Shown: piece after piece, positions 6,259-8,067 of the stretch
Layout: each line of letters begins with the position of its first letter
Position numbering within the stretch: the stretch's first letter is position 1
NCBI GenBank assembly: GCA_030619425.1
Contig: JAUXBJ010000052.1
Coordinates: 1 to 8,067, forward strand
Length of the DNA stretch: 8,067 nt
Source: a bacterium
GTDB taxonomy: Bacteria > Zixibacteria > MSB-5A5 > GN15 > FEB-12
Direction: 5' to 3'
The notes under the pieces: generated by a model
What the model saw: only the letters and a program-made list of their open reading frames with translations
Told to the model about the DNA's origin: nothing
Databases searched by the model: none
Made by a program: the position numbers and the translations under genes

Positions 6259-7864
6259 CAGCGACATAAAGATCAAAGACATCAGCCGGAAAACCGACCA
6301 ACTGTTCACACTCGAGACCAAAGACTTGCCGAAACTTCCCTATCCTTATGAGGATTGGGAGGAACCGCCGATCGGAGATATCTCGGAAGCAAAGCGGGCC
6401 AAGTACGAAACGAATCTTGACGGTATCATGAATGTGCAGGTGCCGGTTCCGAAAACCGACGAGGAGAAAGAGCAGCTTGTTGCGAAGTTTCTGGTCGGCC
6501 TGCGCAAGCTATTGTCGAAAGACAGCAACTGGACGTTTCTCCAGCCGTTGATGCTATCGCTGGACAACTGTGTCAAGTGCAACACCTGTAGCGATGCCTG
6601 TCCGATCTTTGAAGCCAGCGGTCGTGCCGAGATCTATCGCCCGTTGTTTCGTTCGGACATTCTCAGGCGGCTTGTCAATAAGTACATTCGACCCGGCGGC
6701 AAGCTGACAGCCCGGTTCACCGGGGCCGATATCGATCTCAACTGGGAGACTATATCGCGACTGGCCCAATTAGCCTATCGCTGTACGCTGTGTCGACGCT
6801 GCGCCCAGACTTGTCCTATGGGTTGCGACAACGGGCTTTTGTCGCGAGAGATTCGCAAACTGTTTTCTCAGGAGATGGGCATCGCACCATCGGAGTTGCA
6901 CGAGGATGGGACTATCAAGCAATTGACGACTGGTTCCTCCACGGGGATTACCCCGTTGGCTTTGGCCGATCTGATGGAGTTTACGGAAGAGGATGGTGAG
7001 GAGCGCACGGGGATGTCGTGCAAGATACCGTTTGACAAGTCCGGCGCCGATATCCTGTTGATCCACAATGCCGGTGAGTTTTTGTCCTGGCCGGAGAACA
7101 TTCAGGCGTTTGCTGTCATTTTCGAAGCGGCCGGATTGAGTTGGACACTCTCGAGCGATTTCGTTGGTTATGATTCGGTCAACTATGGGTTGTTCTATGA
7201 TGACACTCAGTACGCCCGGGTGACGCTGAAGCATGCCGAGACAGCCAAAAAACTCGGTGTCAAGAAAGTGGTTTTGGGAGAGTGCGGTCATGCTCATAAA
7301 GCGGCCATGGCGATCGGTGATCGCATCTGGTTGGGCGAGTCCAACATTCCGCGCGAGTCCTGCATGGTCACGCAGGAGGACATCGTGCTGAACGGGAAGA
7401 TCAAAGTCGATCCGGAGCGGAACTATTTCCCGGTGACCGTTCACGATCCCTGCAACATAACGCGTTCGATGGGTATCATCGAGCCGCAGCGACGGGTGCT
7501 GCGCAAGATTTGCCCGCAGTTTCGTGAGATGACCCCGCACGGCGTTCACAATTATTGCTGCGGCGGCGGGAGCGGGTTTGCTATTATGCAGTCGAACAAT
7601 TTCCCGAGTTGGCGGTCGATGGTTTCCGGACGCAAGAAGATGGCGCAGATACTGAACGCTTTCACTCGCGAAGAACTTGATCCCAAGGTGAACAAGTACG
7701 TCTGCGCGCCCTGCTCAAACTGCAAGGGACAGATTCGAGATTTGTTAAACTACTATGACGCATGGGAGCGCTGTCATATTCAGTACAGCGGGTTGGTGGA
7801 GTTGATCGTCAACTGCATGACCGACGCCAAAGAGGGATTCATCGACTGGGAGGAGTTTCATTGA
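6251..7864 (+). CDS. HdrD/DsrK/TmcB-like iron-sulfur protein with CCG cluster domain
   Basis: This 537-residue cytoplasmic protein belongs to the heterodisulfide-reductase D-like family, partners of NarI-type cytochromes. Two ferredoxin-type [4Fe-4S] sites are complete: C107-x2-C110-x2-C113-x3-C117 and C178-x2-C181-x2-C184-x3-C188. The C-terminal CCG domain has C401 (VHDPC), C436-C437 (CCGGGSG) and C485-x2-C488 (CAPC, followed by C491). It is the site where HdrB/HdrD-type enzymes bind an unusual [4Fe-4S] cluster acting on disulfides. A first CCG half is degenerate, keeping C345 in GECGHAH. With the cytochrome encoded just upstream (8-base overlap, GGAG at 6237-6240), it should pass electrons between menaquinol and a cytoplasmic thiol/disulfide or another carrier. 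DsrK, TmcB and HmeD are all possible relatives. No dsrJOP, dsrAB or tmcA genes lie in the window, so I give no symbol. Confidence 0.88.
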   Translation: MSNSDIKIKDISRKTDQLFTLETKDLPKLPYPYEDWEEPPIGDISEAKRAKYETNLDGIMNVQVPVPKTDEEKEQLVAKFLVGLRKLLSKDSNWTFLQPLMLSLDNCVKCNTCSDACPIFEASGRAEIYRPLFRSDILRRLVNKYIRPGGKLTARFTGADIDLNWETISRLAQLAYRCTLCRRCAQTCPMGCDNGLLSREIRKLFSQEMGIAPSELHEDGTIKQLTTGSSTGITPLALADLMEFTEEDGEERTGMSCKIPFDKSGADILLIHNAGEFLSWPENIQAFAVIFEAAGLSWTLSSDFVGYDSVNYGLFYDDTQYARVTLKHAETAKKLGVKKVVLGECGHAHKAAMAIGDRIWLGESNIPRESCMVTQEDIVLNGKIKVDPERNYFPVTVHDPCNITRSMGIIEPQRRVLRKICPQFREMTPHGVHNYCCGGGSGFAIMQSNNFPSWRSMVSGRKKMAQILNAFTREELDPKVNKYVCAPCSNCKGQIRDLLNYYDAWERCHIQYSGLVELIVNCMTDAKEGFIDWEEFH

Positions 7865-7934
7865 GGTGGGCATTGGCTTTTTCTTGTGGTGGCTGAGTCT
7901 TCAGGGAGTGTTGACAAAGTCCCTTTAGCGTGTT

Positions 7935-7982
7935 GCGGTGGGTCTTGCGAATTCGTGTCAGCGAATTCGTGTGACCCGCCGC
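7935..7982 (+). repeat. REP-like hairpin repeat, copy 1
   Basis: GCGGTGGGTC (7935-7944) pairs with GACCCGCCGC (7973-7982) with one G-U pair. Inside, CGAATTCG (7948-7955) pairs with its identical palindromic copy (7962-7969) around TGTCAG, giving a stem of roughly 20 pairs with a small internal loop. GCGAATTCGTGT also occurs twice as a direct repeat (7947-7958 and 7961-7972). The ends GGGTCTTG and TGTGACCCG recur, inverted, in the next hairpin. Confidence 0.7.
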
Positions 7983-8003
7983 CGTTATCCAACAAGGAGT
8001 TAG

Positions 8004-8048
8004 GTGTCGGGTCACAACCACGCTTTCAGCGTGTCCAAGACCCGACAC
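8004..8048 (-). repeat. REP-like hairpin repeat, copy 2, inverted relative to copy 1
   Basis: GTGTCGGGTC (8004-8013) pairs perfectly with GACCCGACAC (8039-8048), and an inner stem CACGCT (8019-8024) pairs with AGCGTG (8028-8033) across TTC. Read on the - strand it has the same end sequences as copy 1 (GGGTCTTG at one side, TGTGACCCG at the other) with a different core. The two form an inverted pair 21 bases apart. Confidence 0.7.
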
Positions 8049-8067
8049 AACGTAATCAGGGTTTTTC

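Larger units (their letters stand above)
7865..8067. other. Intergenic region after the redox operon, no gene seen
   Basis: The 203 bases to the window edge contain no supported coding frame. They hold two large hairpin repeats in opposite orientation (7935-7982 and 8004-8048) and a weak AGGGA/TCCCT stem just before them (about 7900-7925). A TTTTT run occurs at 8062-8066, too far after the second hairpin for an ordinary intrinsic terminator. Confidence 0.55.

Noticed and set aside
6770..7549. A 259-codon - strand frame inside the HdrD-like gene
   Set aside because: It is antisense to conserved cysteine motifs and has no recognisable domain.
7839..8048. A 69-codon - strand frame after the redox operon
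   Set aside because: It consists mainly of the two hairpin repeats and the end of the HdrD-like gene, without a ribosome site or family match.
7935..8048. CRISPR array
   Set aside because: There are only two units, in opposite orientation and with differing cores, not regularly spaced direct repeats.

Overview
The window looks like bacterial chromosome from a member of the FCB-type candidate phyla, most likely Zixibacteria or a close relative. This is an inference. The main pointer is the C-terminal tail of the secreted protease, a dockerin-like duplicated 'DIADLVYLVDYMFN.GPEP' module that I associate with secreted proteins of that group. The quinol/heterodisulfide-reductase-type redox genes would also fit an anaerobic deltaproteobacterium. 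No ribosomal RNA or other decisive marker is present.

Layout, left to right. (1) 1-1195: a Fic-family adenylyltransferase with a winged-helix tail, whose true start may lie left of the window. (2) 1202-1229: an isolated 3' end of a tRNA gene (T-arm, acceptor 3' strand, CCA) with no 5' half. It begins 6 bases after the fic stop and looks like the attachment scar at the right end of an element inserted in a tRNA gene. The fic gene would then be the last gene of that element and everything to the right would be older chromosome. (3) 1230-1709: about 480 bases without a convincing gene, holding two tandem hairpins (the second a possible terminator), a long nested inverted repeat and a candidate promoter. 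(4) 1710-4586: a secreted C25 (gingipain-like) cysteine peptidase with signal peptide, propeptide, catalytic domain, Ig-like and jelly-roll-like domains and a dockerin-like tail. (5) 4587-4804: an AT-rich regulatory region with a Crp/Fnr-type palindrome placed about 42 bases before the predicted transcription start. (6) 4805-7864: a tight three-gene operon encoding an Rrf2-family regulator with three Cys (probable Fe-S sensor), a NarI/DsrM/TmcC-like membrane cytochrome b, and an HdrD/DsrK/TmcB-like iron-sulfur protein. (7) 7865-8067: no gene, but two REP/BIME-like hairpin repeats in opposite orientation.

How the genes work together: the membrane cytochrome and the HdrD-like protein overlap by 8 bases and should form a two-subunit complex exchanging electrons between the quinone pool and a cytoplasmic thiol/disulfide or other partner. 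The Rrf2 gene 20 bases upstream, and a Crp/Fnr-type site before it, suggest control by Fe-S status or oxygen/NO/redox state. The protease and the fic gene are functionally separate from this operon.

I did not find a clearly new defence or mobile system. The most notable signals are the tRNA attachment scar beside fic, the inverted pair of hairpin repeats at the right end, and the regulated DsrMK/TmcCB-like operon.
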